Shown: positions 34,443 through 42,898 of the stretch, one piece after another
How the letters are laid out: each line of letters opens with the position of its first letter
How positions within the stretch are numbered: the first letter of the stretch is position 1
From: JBFMDN01 sp040753915
GTDB taxonomy: Bacteria; Desulfobacterota; Desulfomonilia; Desulfomonilales; Desulfomonilaceae
DNA: 64,000 bases
Assembly (NCBI GenBank): GCA_040753915.1
Contig: JBFMDN010000007.1
Location: 1 to 64,000 of the forward strand
Direction: 5' to 3'
The notes under the pieces: model-generated
What the model was told of the DNA's origin: nothing
What the model saw: the letters and a program-made list of their open reading frames with translations, nothing else
Database searches by the model: none
Translations under genes and position numbers: made by a program

Positions 34443-37124
34443 TTAGGGGCAGCCGGTGCGCAGCAAATTGAGATGTTGGAGAAGGGCATGCCCTCCCTGG
34501 GACTTCAGTGCAATGGCCTGGACATGAGATGTTAGCTGAGAACGATCGTCTTCGCTCAAATCTTTGGCCGTGTACACTATGATGGGAATGTTCCGCGTAT
34601 CTGGCGTCTTCCGCAATCGCTCGATCACCTCGAAGCCATTGATGTCGGGCATTAATAGGTCAACAATAATCACATCCGGCCGGCAGCGCAATGCTTGCAC
34701 TATTCCGGATCTCCCGTTCGACGCTTTGAAGACCTTGAACCCGCTGATGGTCAGAATAGCTGAGAGATTCTCGAGCACCAGAGGCTCGTCGTCCACCACG
34801 AGCACACTCATGGCACTGTTCGAGCTCCGGTTCCGTATCTTCCCAAGGGCAGCGAGGAGCCGATCCTTATCCAGAGGTTTGACGAGAAGATCGACTGCTC
34901 CTAACGCAAGCCCCAGCTTTCTGTCATCATAGATTGTGACAAGCACGACAGGGATATCTCGCGTTTCCTCCAGGCGCTTGAGTTGGATGAGTGTATCGAA
35001 GCCGTCCTTCCTCGGCATTATCACGTCCAGGGTAATTGCAAAAGGTCTATGATGCATGGCCACCTGTATGGCCTCTTCTCCATTGCGGGCCCGCAGCACA
35101 GAATATCCCGCTTCCAGCAAGCATTGGCTGATCATGTCTCCCGTCGCTTCGTCATCTTCCACCACGAGGACCTGGTCGCGCAGATCGATGCTCAGCTCAT
35201 CTGTCAAGGATGCTAACTCAAGATCGATCCGTTCCGGGAGCAAGTCGTTTCTCAGATCCATGTCGGCCATCCGAACATCAGTGGGAATCGCAAAGATGAA
35301 AGAGCTTCCTGCGCCTTCTCCAGCGCTCTCCACCCAAATTCGGCCGCCATGCAGCTCGACGAGTCTTCTCGAGAGGGTGAGGCCGAGCCCTGTGCCCTGT
35401 TCACGGCGCGAGTAGGAGGAATCGACTTGGACGAAGCTGTCAAAGATGCGTTCCTGATCCCGTGGCCGAATACCGATACCGGTGTCTGAGACGCTAACGA
35501 CCAGATGTTTTCCCTCGAGTCGCGCCCGCACATCGATCGACCCACCTTCAGGAGTGAATTTGGCAGCGTTCGACAGAAGGTTAAACATTACTTGCTTTAG
35601 CTTGAGGTGGTCCACATGCACCTTTGCCGTTTCAAGGTCTTCGCTCACGTGAAGCCCTGTGGCCAGTTTCTTGCGAACCGTCGTTTCACCGATCATCACC
35701 AAAGCGTTTTCGAGCAGCCCGCGAATTTCTATCCAGACCGGATTGAGCTCCATCTTTCCGGCCTCAACCTTGGCCAGATCCAGCACGTCGTTGATAAGCT
35801 GCAGGAGATGATGTCCACTGTTTGCGATGTGATTGAGGTATCGGAGCTGCTGAGGGTTGAGGGATCCAAAAACCTCATCGGTCAAGATTTCGGAGAATCC
35901 GATGACTGCGTTGAGGGGAGTCCTCAACTCGTGACTCATGTTGGCGAGGAATTGGCTTTTGGCCGCGTTGGCAGCTTCTGCCTCTTCTCGGAGCTTCAAG
36001 GAAGTTACTAGGGCCCTCTCGAGCTCTTCAGACTCCCTCTTGCGTGTCGTGATATCCCGCGAGATTCCAATCAGTCCCGTTGGACGATCAGCTTCGTCTC
36101 GCAGAAAATTGACGGTCATTTCCACGATCCGCACCGAACCGTCCTTGTGATGCTGTTCGGCTTCTCGCACGACTGAGGCGGACCTCGAGCACGGCTGACG
36201 CAGCGCACGGTCGAGCTCGAAAGAGAGCTCTTCCAGAAGGCGCTCTCTCGACTCGGGCGTCATGGTTTCTACGAGAGAGACGCCGATGATTTCTTCTACA
36301 GTATATCCGAGCACTTCTGTCACTGCTGGACTCATATAGGTGTAGCGAAGATTCAGGTCGGTGCTCCAGATGACATCCCGAGCCGTTTCCACTAAGGCTC
36401 GGTACCTCCGCTCGCTCTCGCGCAATGCAGTCTGGTCCTTCTTACGATTCGCCACCTCCTGGTTAAGCTCCTCCACCAGTGCTTCTGCCTTGGCCTTTTC
36501 CTGGCTGAGAGTGGCTATGAATTCTTCCCTTTCGAATCTCAGCGCCAAGAAGCTCTTATTCATTCGGTGAAGTCGGCGGCTGACGAATGCGAGAAACCCG
36601 GCATAGACCAATATGCCGATTCCCGTTTTCAAGCCTGTTTCCCCTCCCTCATACAGGAACCGAACCGACAACGGCAAGAGCGCGGAGAGAACCACGACAA
36701 GACCTATGGGCGAAGGGGAATAGAGAACCGCGGCCACACAGGCGACCCCTGCAAGGCAGAGCGCAAGAATGAACTGAGCGATCAACGAATGGGGAGGAAA
36801 GATAGCGACGCTACCGATTCCCCACCACAGGCCGCTCAGGACTATTGCTCCCGTAGCCAGGTACTCCCAAAGCAACCGTGGGTCGCCCGCAAGGCGCCGA
36901 TGATGATATGACCCGTTCAGAGCCCAGCGGAAAGCGTGCAAGATAATCAGGCCCGAAAGCCAGACAAGAAGAAGCCAGTGCTCCACGTGCTTCCAGAGGC
37001 ACCACACCAGCACCGTGCTTCCTATGATTGCTCCCACGGATCCGATCCGTGACTGACTGAAGAGCTGCTCAACGGCCGCGTCTTTCACTCTAGCGGAACG
37101 TGCATTAGATGTGGCCAATGGCAT
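34443..37124 (-). CDS. Membrane hybrid sensor histidine kinase with two C-terminal receivers
   Basis: 893 aa. About seven hydrophobic helices fill residues 28-185 (a MASE-like sensor). A coiled coil follows at about 195-235, then a PAS domain at 240-365 (YRALVETARDVIWSTD...GISRDITTRKRE), HisKA with His398 (FLANMSHELRTPLN), HATPase_c with HLKLKQVMFNLLSNAAKFTPEGG, DTGIGI and GTGLGLTLSRRLVELHGG, and two receivers (VLVVEDDEATG... LDVIMPRKDG and VLVVDDEPLVLEN... VDLLMPDINGF). The first receiver has VKPLDK intact; in the second the corresponding region reads ALKSQGG, so its Lys is kept but Pro is not. It heads an operon with the single-domain receiver. Confidence 0.93.
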   Translation of the reverse strand: MPLATSNARSARVKDAAVEQLFSQSRIGSVGAIIGSTVLVWCLWKHVEHWLLLVWLSGLIILHAFRWALNGSYHHRRLAGDPRLLWEYLATGAIVLSGLWWGIGSVAIFPPHSLIAQFILALCLAGVACVAAVLYSPSPIGLVVVLSALLPLSVRFLYEGGETGLKTGIGILVYAGFLAFVSRRLHRMNKSFLALRFEREEFIATLSQEKAKAEALVEELNQEVANRKKDQTALRESERRYRALVETARDVIWSTDLNLRYTYMSPAVTEVLGYTVEEIIGVSLVETMTPESRERLLEELSFELDRALRQPCSRSASVVREAEQHHKDGSVRIVEMTVNFLRDEADRPTGLIGISRDITTRKRESEELERALVTSLKLREEAEAANAAKSQFLANMSHELRTPLNAVIGFSEILTDEVFGSLNPQQLRYLNHIANSGHHLLQLINDVLDLAKVEAGKMELNPVWIEIRGLLENALVMIGETTVRKKLATGLHVSEDLETAKVHVDHLKLKQVMFNLLSNAAKFTPEGGSIDVRARLEGKHLVVSVSDTGIGIRPRDQERIFDSFVQVDSSYSRREQGTGLGLTLSRRLVELHGGRIWVESAGEGAGSSFIFAIPTDVRMADMDLRNDLLPERIDLELASLTDELSIDLRDQVLVVEDDEATGDMISQCLLEAGYSVLRARNGEEAIQVAMHHRPFAITLDVIMPRKDGFDTLIQLKRLEETRDIPVVLVTIYDDRKLGLALGAVDLLVKPLDKDRLLAALGKIRNRSSNSAMSVLVVDDEPLVLENLSAILTISGFKVFKASNGRSGIVQALRCRPDVIIVDLLMPDINGFEVIERLRKTPDTRNIPIIVYTAKDLSEDDRSQLTSHVQAIALKSQGGHALLQHLNLLRTGCP

Positions 37125-37511
37125 GAAATGCTCTTTTCGCGCTGATATACTGAAGTTTCAACGTGTTGTCGCTGGCGAGTCGTATGGAGAAGCCGGCAAA
37201 GCGGGCGCTCAACCCCCGCCGGAATACTCATGACTTTGCACGCTGTCGTCTTCTCCACGACCAGACACAAGGCAGACTGGCCGCCCCGAATGGGTACACA
37301 CCATCAGCCCCCGGGTTAGGCCTCGAATAGTCTATCTTCTACCTTGTTTCTGCACAGAGGTCAAAAGTTTTGGTGCCCGGAGATATGGGGGTAGCTGGAT
37401 TACCGACAGTCGAACCGTCTACAGAAGCGATCCACGAGCAAGCATTCACTTATGCGCGGCGGACAGAACAAAATCGTCAATGATTTCTGCTAATCGATCC
37501 TCTCCTCCCGC
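37125..37511. other. Intergenic stretch upstream of the hybrid kinase
   Basis: No gene seen. It should contain the kinase promoter on the minus strand near 37130-37200. Its left-hand end carries one arm of the inverted repeat described at 37440-37527. Confidence 0.4.
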
Positions 37512-37527
37512 TCAAGAGTGAATGCTT
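37440..37527. repeat. Inverted repeat AAGCATTCACT / AGTGAATGCTT
   Basis: Eleven-base perfect arms at 37440-37450 and 37517-37527, 66 bases apart. The right arm covers the end of the degraded ADP-ribosylglycohydrolase frame, so the structure may be a deletion scar or a large hairpin behind the GH13 gene. Confidence 0.45.
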
Positions 37528-37660
37528 ACAGCCACGACGTCATTCAGCCGCTTGTCCAAAATCAGCCTAATCTTCTCCACAATGAAGTCGGGCTCCCGTA
37601 GTACGCGTGGGCAATTGCTCCGGCCATGCACGCTATGGTGTCGCTGGCGCCGCCGATCAT
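37512..37660 (-). pseudogene. C-terminal remnant of an ADP-ribosylglycohydrolase-family gene
   Basis: Reading from 37660 leftward, MIGGASDTIACMAGAIAHAYYG is followed by a frame change, after which the other frame gives PDFIVEKIRLILDKRLNDVV and a stop at 37512-37514. GGxSDTIACMAGAIAxAYYG is the strongly conserved C-terminal metal-site block of DraG/ADP-ribosylglycohydrolase proteins, and the second part matches their usual tail. The N-terminal two-thirds are gone, replaced by the GH13 gene whose stop overlaps the first codons. So this is a truncated and frameshifted relic. Confidence 0.65.
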
Positions 37661-39570
37661 CCATCGCTCCCCTGTCTTTTTGGGCGTATCCAAAGGACTC
37701 CGAAGGGAGCCATGGTAATGCTGAGATCTCCGGACTCAGTGTGAAAAACCTGGCCGGTTATCATGTCTTCCCATGCGGCAGGCGATTCAGGGAGGAGCGA
37801 CCCGCGGACCGTGACCGGTTGCGGGTCTCGCGTAACGTTCGTCACACAAATCACGGTTTCCGTCCTGTCCGGTGACACGCGTTTTATCGCGAATACCTGA
37901 GGAGAAGTCTGGACAATCTCCTGGTCCCCATTAGGATGAAAAGCCCTGCTCTGGCCGCGGGTCCTGATGAGTCGAACGATGCGTCGCGTGATCTGAGAAA
38001 TGCGGCTGCGGGGGTTCTCTAGATCCTCCAGGAGCCTCCGCTCCTCTATGTTGTGACGGTTTACGGAGCGAGCAACTCGAGTGATGAGCACATCCTGGGT
38101 ATTGTTTTCGGAGCCCAAGAGTCCGTGAAAGTAGATTCCCGGTACCCCCCGCAAGGCAAGCGCTATGGAACGGGACGCGATGAAGCGGCTCACCTGAAGT
38201 TCCTCGGACTCGTCGGCCTTCGGATTGTTCAGCGCGCTGAACCAGGTTGAATTCAGCTCGTACGGCTTCTCTTTTCCCTCACTATCCGTCCTGTACGAGA
38301 TGAAGCCCCCGTGCTCAACGATTTTCTCGCAAAGGAAGCGGATGGCTGCTTCAGGGAGAATGTCCTCCGCAGGCAAGACGCCGATTCCGTCGTGTGAATC
38401 CAGAAAATTCAAATACGTCGCGGTATCAGAGACCTTTTCCAGGGTGGCGGACCAGTCGCGCAGGCGTGTACAGTCACCGGTGTAAAAGGTGTGAAGCACC
38501 AGGGGCGGAAGCGCAAAATTGTACACCATCTGAGCCTCATTCTTTCCGTTCCCGAAGTACTCGATGTTCTCCCCATGGGGCACGTTTGTCTCTGTGACGA
38601 GCGCAACGTACGGGGCAACGCAGTCGAGGACGTCCCGAAACAGCCGCACTATGATGTGCGTCTGCTCCAGATGAACGCATCTCGTACCGATTTCTTCCCA
38701 CAAGTACGAGATAGCGTCGAGTCGAATGAGATCGGCACCTCTCCTCACATAATAGAGAAGGATTTCGACCATCTTCAGGAGCACCTTCTCTGATTGGTAG
38801 TTCAGATCGACCTGGTCAGGCCCAAAGGTGGTCCAAACGTATTTCTCTCCTTCCAGACCGAGAAACGGGGTGAGCAGGCTCGAGGTTCTTGGGCGGAGAA
38901 TCAGCGACAGCAAGTGAGTGGGAATCGCCTCTTTCGTGCTGAACTGAATAAAAAAGTCGCGGTAATAGGGGTGGCTGTTGAGGAATTCTTGAAACCACCG
39001 GCTCTTCGATGAAGCATGGTTGATCACGCCATCGAACATTAGTCGGAATTCCTTATTGATTGCAGCTATATCCTCCCATTTCCCCAGATGGGGATCCACG
39101 CTTTCGAAGTCCATGACCGCGAAACCTCGGTCCGAGGAATAGGGGAAAAAAGGCAGAATATGGATCGTATTTATAGTCCCCCGCAGGAAGCGATGCGCCA
39201 AGCTTGCCAAAATCTGGAGCGGCGGTTTGCCATCGCCTTGGACGAGGTCACCGTAGGTTATCAGAATCACATCCTTCTCCGAAAATCGTGCCTCCGGCTC
39301 GAAGTCCTTCTCCCATTCTCGTACTGCCAGCGGCTTGTGGGCGTAAAAGACCTTCATGAGCCGCTCGAGCTCCGGCCATATTTGCTCGGCCCGTAGTCGC
39401 CCATAGAGCAGCTCCAGCTTGAACAGGATACGGCGGCGCATCTGCTTCGATAAAGCGAGGGGCGGCAGCGAGTAATCCGGATCGACCAGGTATGGTACCG
39501 GTTTCAAGTTTGAGAATTCCACCCAATGCTCGAGTTTTTCTCCTGCCTGGACTGCTGCCATATTATTCAC
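37657..39570 (-). CDS. GH13 subfamily 18 glycoside phosphorylase (sucrose phosphorylase-like)
   Basis: 637 aa; GTG at 39570 or ATG at 39561. A GH13 barrel with the usual residues: nucleophile Asp285 (LIRLDAISYLWEE), acid/base Glu327 (LVTETNVPH), and transition-state Asp394 (FLDSHDGIG). The N-terminal 95 residues and the segments YSSDRGFAVMDF and MFDGVINHAS are characteristic of subfamily 18, which includes sucrose phosphorylase and glucosylglycerate or sucrose-6-phosphate phosphorylases. In anaerobes it usually recycles glucosylglycerate-type compatible solutes. No matching phosphatase or synthase is next to it, so the substrate stays open. Confidence 0.87.
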   Translation of the reverse strand: MNNMAAVQAGEKLEHWVEFSNLKPVPYLVDPDYSLPPLALSKQMRRRILFKLELLYGRLRAEQIWPELERLMKVFYAHKPLAVREWEKDFEPEARFSEKDVILITYGDLVQGDGKPPLQILASLAHRFLRGTINTIHILPFFPYSSDRGFAVMDFESVDPHLGKWEDIAAINKEFRLMFDGVINHASSKSRWFQEFLNSHPYYRDFFIQFSTKEAIPTHLLSLILRPRTSSLLTPFLGLEGEKYVWTTFGPDQVDLNYQSEKVLLKMVEILLYYVRRGADLIRLDAISYLWEEIGTRCVHLEQTHIIVRLFRDVLDCVAPYVALVTETNVPHGENIEYFGNGKNEAQMVYNFALPPLVLHTFYTGDCTRLRDWSATLEKVSDTATYLNFLDSHDGIGVLPAEDILPEAAIRFLCEKIVEHGGFISYRTDSEGKEKPYELNSTWFSALNNPKADESEELQVSRFIASRSIALALRGVPGIYFHGLLGSENNTQDVLITRVARSVNRHNIEERRLLEDLENPRSRISQITRRIVRLIRTRGQSRAFHPNGDQEIVQTSPQVFAIKRVSPDRTETVICVTNVTRDPQPVTVRGSLLPESPAAWEDMITGQVFHTESGDLSITMAPFGVLWIRPKRQGSDG

Positions 39571-39918
39571 CGTATTTTAAAATGGTTAAACGAATTATGT
39601 GCTAATGCTCTCGGCCCTTCTTGGTCCGGTGTTCCGACCAGAACCTTTACACAAGGAGGGTTTCGAGCGCAAGCATCCGCGTGTGGACGGCCGCAGGAAC
39701 GGTGCCACCTCTTGTTCATTGCGTCCATTCGTTTCCCACCATCATGTCAGGCAGCATTGTGGTATCATGACCTCGCCGATGTAGAGGAGACGGATCAACC
39801 TTCCAGAAGAAGACTCTGCGCTCGTGCCTCACACAGCAGCGAACATTTTGAGGGGCAATTGATCTAATAGCAGGAAAGAGTCGCAGGCTGACGCAATTTC
39901 TGAGAAAAGAGGGATTCT
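39571..39918. other. Intergenic region between divergent genes
   Basis: No gene seen. Because the GH13 and cyclase genes diverge, both promoters must lie here; the AT-rich patch at 39565-39605 is the likely site for the former. The open frames in the stretch lack ribosome binding sites. Confidence 0.4.
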
Positions 39919-41544
39919 ATGGCCGATCAAGCGTTTCATCAAGCAATTAAGCGATTACTCCTTGTCCCGCCGATCAATTTAGCAATGAATCTTTTCGGAG
40001 CCTTCGTCACGTTCGTTTGGTTCGCGGTGATGGTGCCGGGAGACCAAGCCCAAGTGGGGTCCGACCTGTTCTGGGAACGGCTCATGATTTTCTCCTCTCT
40101 GATTGTGGTGGTGCTCCTTGCCGTCATTCCTGTGAACCTCGTTTGGATTCTCAAGCCTATCCTCCGGCCTCTCAGACGAATCAGGAGCGCCAGCGAAGGA
40201 GGTGAAGGACCGTCCGAAAAAGCCAATCTGGAGATCCTCGTTGGACGGTTGCTGGACCTTCCCCTCAAACTCTCCGTCACGACCTTCGCCTGCTGGCTTG
40301 CCGGTGCCCTCCTGCTAGACGTGGCTCCAGAAGTAATCCCTGCCTATTATCCCTGGACGTTTGAAACGACCCACAAGATAGTGGCTTGGATGATTTTCGT
40401 GGGAGCTCCCTCCACGGTTCTCACCGTGTACTTCGTCACCGAATGGTGGATTCGGAAGACAACCCACGACGCATTTCCACACGAGGTGTTGAGCTCCCTG
40501 CCGCGATCGTGCAGAATAAACGTTCTTCCCAAATTGTTGATCGTCACCCTTCTCATCGGAATCCTCCCTGTGGCGCTCATGAGCCATGTGGTGCTTCACT
40601 CAATTACCGAGATTCAGGCCGGTAAGGGCTCGATCTTGGACTTCTTGGACCAAATGCCGCATGCGATTCGGTTTCTCACGGCATGGGCAGTGATCCTGGC
40701 AGTAGGGTTGTCCGTATTCATGTCCCAGAGCATTTCAGAGCCGCTCCGCTACGCCCGAGCGGCCCTGGAAAGGATCGGGAGGGGAGATCTCGATGCTGTT
40801 GTGCCCGTAGTTTCAAATGACGACATCGGAACGATGGCCGACCAATTGAATCGCATGGTGCGTTCGCACAGGGAGCTCGATTCCATACGGGACACCTTCG
40901 GCCGATACTTAAGTCAGGAGGTGGTGGAAGAGATATTAAAGTCTCCCGGGGGAGTGGAATTGCGTGGTGAGCTCAGAGAGATGACCATCATGGTCGCGGA
41001 TTTGCGGGGCTTCACTGCCTTGGCCGAATCGCAGCATCCGACAGTGGTCCTGGAACTGCTGAACCGCTTCCTTCAGCGCATGACCGACATCATCATAGAC
41101 CATGGAGGGACCATCGACGAATTCACCGGCGACGGCATCCTGGTATTCTTCGGCGCACCTCGGCGTATGCCAGACCATGCCACCCGGGCTGTCGTGTGCG
41201 GCATCCGGATGCAGGAGTCCATGCAGGCGCTCAATCGTGACAATCGTGCCGCAGGATTGCCGGAGCTCCACATGGGGATCGGCATCAATTCCGGAGAATT
41301 GATCGTCGGAAACATAGGATCTGAGAAACGCAAGAAATACGGGGCAGTCGGAAGTCCCATCAATGTGGCATTCCGGGTGGAAGGATGCTCTCGAGCTGGA
41401 GAAATACTCCTTACTCCCTCGGTTTTGAGTGGGCTCGATGGAGACGTTGTGGTGGATTCCTGCCGAGAAGTTCAACTGAAAGGCTTCGACAAACCCATGG
41501 TGCTCCACAGGGCAGTGTGTCCGGTCGACTATGATGTGCCATAG
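39919..41544 (+). CDS. Membrane-bound class III adenylate/guanylate cyclase
   Basis: 541 aa; AGAGGGA precedes the ATG. Several hydrophobic helices occupy residues about 15-280, with a HAMP domain after the last one (SQSISEPLRYARAALERIGRGDLDAVVPV...DDIGTMADQLNRM). The catalytic domain starts at about 345: MTIMVADLRGFTALAE and IDEFTGDGILVFFGAP carry the two metal-binding Asp, MGIGINSGELIVGNIGSEKRKKYGAVGSPINVAFRVE completes the site. The residue pattern suggests a cAMP-forming enzyme acting as a homodimer. No cAMP effector is in the window. Confidence 0.9.
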   Translation: MADQAFHQAIKRLLLVPPINLAMNLFGAFVTFVWFAVMVPGDQAQVGSDLFWERLMIFSSLIVVVLLAVIPVNLVWILKPILRPLRRIRSASEGGEGPSEKANLEILVGRLLDLPLKLSVTTFACWLAGALLLDVAPEVIPAYYPWTFETTHKIVAWMIFVGAPSTVLTVYFVTEWWIRKTTHDAFPHEVLSSLPRSCRINVLPKLLIVTLLIGILPVALMSHVVLHSITEIQAGKGSILDFLDQMPHAIRFLTAWAVILAVGLSVFMSQSISEPLRYARAALERIGRGDLDAVVPVVSNDDIGTMADQLNRMVRSHRELDSIRDTFGRYLSQEVVEEILKSPGGVELRGELREMTIMVADLRGFTALAESQHPTVVLELLNRFLQRMTDIIIDHGGTIDEFTGDGILVFFGAPRRMPDHATRAVVCGIRMQESMQALNRDNRAAGLPELHMGIGINSGELIVGNIGSEKRKKYGAVGSPINVAFRVEGCSRAGEILLTPSVLSGLDGDVVVDSCREVQLKGFDKPMVLHRAVCPVDYDVP

Positions 41545-41640
41545 AGCTCGGAGCGGACCGGCAAGCTGGACCACGGCGCGTGCTAAATTGGGAAATTGCC
41601 ATCTTACCGTTTAGATTCGACGATTCTTCTTATATACCCG

Positions 41641-41705
41641 ATGCCAAAAGTTCTTTCCGCTTCCCATATGCCGAGAACACTTTTGGGAGGTTCGCAGACC
41701 GGTGG
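41641..41705 (+). repeat. Dispersed degenerate repeat, copy 2
   Basis: Matches 28956-29022 in the same orientation. It stops exactly where the palindromic element at 41706 begins, as if that element had inserted at its edge. Confidence 0.45.
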
Positions 41706-41926
41706 GACGGGCGTCTGAAAGTGTCTCAAAACTCGGGACACACCAAAAATCGTAGCACGATTGAGCGTCGGTGCGTGGAAGGGCACCCTCACCCCAACCC
41801 TCTCCCAGAGGGAGAGTGAGCCTAAATAATCCCCTCTCCCCCGCTTCTGGGGAGAGGGTCAGGGTGAGGCGTGTGCCACGATTATCACGGACTGCAGGCT
41901 TTTGAGACACTTTCGTCTCGCCCGTC
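41706..41926 (+). mobile_element. MITE-like palindromic element, copy A
   Basis: Ends are inverted repeats: GACGGGCG then GAAAGTGTCTCAAAA (41717-41731) on the left, TTTTGAGACACTTTC (41900-41914) then CGCCCGTC on the right. The interior holds two long purine/pyrimidine palindromes (CTCACCCCAACCCTCTCCC ... GGGAGAG, and CCCCTCTCCCCCGC ... GGGGAGAGGGTCAGGGTGAGG). A second copy lies at 54721-54951 in inverted orientation with most of its bases conserved. No transposase frame is inside, so it is a non-autonomous element or large REP-type repeat. Confidence 0.75.
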
Positions 41927-42118
41927 AGTGTTGAGGAGGGGAAACGGAAATTATTATTGGCAACCGCTACAATGGGGAGGACGATCCGAGCGAATCTTTT
42001 CCTTCCGGACTATCCGGTCCGAAGCCCCGTAAGTCCCCCTGATTTCGCGGATGTACCGGCTCGGCCACCTTGTCCGAGGTACTCCGTGGAAAGTACCGGG
42101 GTTGCTCAACACGCGAGG
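41927..42118. other. Intergenic spacer after the repeat element
   Basis: Nothing recognised. The flavoprotein gene ends at 42119 from the right and the repeat element ends at 41926. Confidence 0.35.
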
Positions 42119-42862
42119 TCATTCTTGAACCAACGTTCGCGGAATCTGATGCCAACTTGCACCCCGTGTCAGTCGAATCATCTGCACAAAATTGTGGGCT
42201 AAACTCTCCGTTGCAGCCGCAAGCCATTTGTTTTCGTAGAAGCTCCTCCTCACGTCTTCGAGCGATTGCATGCTGTGGCCGGTGTGATAGAGGAAAGCGT
42301 GAGGAGGAAACACGAAGCCATACAGGTTAAGTGCCAGCATGATTTCTCTGATTGCGCTGTCCTGCCCCAACTCGCTCCCTGCAATTACGACCGCCCCCAC
42401 TTTGCCTTCTAGGGGATTTGAGGCTTTAAGCGTTCCGTTGTCCAGCTTGTGGAGGAGATCGAAGCACTCGTCCAGCGACTTGTCCGCAGCGCCCTGATCG
42501 ATAGGAGGGGCTTTGAAGCTAATCCAGCGCTCGAAAAATCTCTTGAGCACGCTTGACATGCCGAACATGTACGTGGGGCTCGCAAAGATTATCCCGTGCG
42601 CGGCCACAATTTTCCCAGCAACCATCTTGAAATCATCGTCGTAGCAGTCGCATAGAAAATGGCACCTTGTCTCCATGTCCGAAAAGCACCCTCGGCACGG
42701 GTGAATGTTCAACTGACTCAAATGGATGGTTTCGCCGCGGGCACCAGATATTTCATGTATTTTGTCGAGGACTCCTTGCAGCATGATACCGGACAAAGAC
42801 TCGAAAATGGCCGTGGAATTCTTCAAACGCGGTGAGCTGCTAATTCCAAGGACTGTGGGCAT
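42119..42862 (-). CDS. Flavodoxin-fold NADPH-dependent FMN reductase / iron-sulfur flavoprotein-like
   Basis: 247 aa from the ATG at 42862 (AGGA 9 bases upstream); an ATG at 42892 lies only one base behind AGGAGG and is less likely. PTVLGISSSPRLKNSTA is the FMN phosphate-binding loop and SPTYMFGMSSVLKRFFERW the second FMN contact. Between them lies HPCRGCFSDMETRCHFLCDCYDDDF with five Cys, at the position where iron-sulfur flavoproteins carry their cluster ligands. It is encoded 36 bases behind a radical SAM gene on the same strand; the pair may work together, the flavoprotein supplying electrons (inference). Confidence 0.82.
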   Translation of the reverse strand: MPTVLGISSSPRLKNSTAIFESLSGIMLQGVLDKIHEISGARGETIHLSQLNIHPCRGCFSDMETRCHFLCDCYDDDFKMVAGKIVAAHGIIFASPTYMFGMSSVLKRFFERWISFKAPPIDQGAADKSLDECFDLLHKLDNGTLKASNPLEGKVGAVVIAGSELGQDSAIREIMLALNLYGFVFPPHAFLYHTGHSMQSLEDVRRSFYENKWLAAATESLAHNFVQMIRLTRGASWHQIPRTLVQE

Positions 42863-42898
42863 CGTGCCCGGTCCTAAGGGTGACACGGTCATTCCTCC

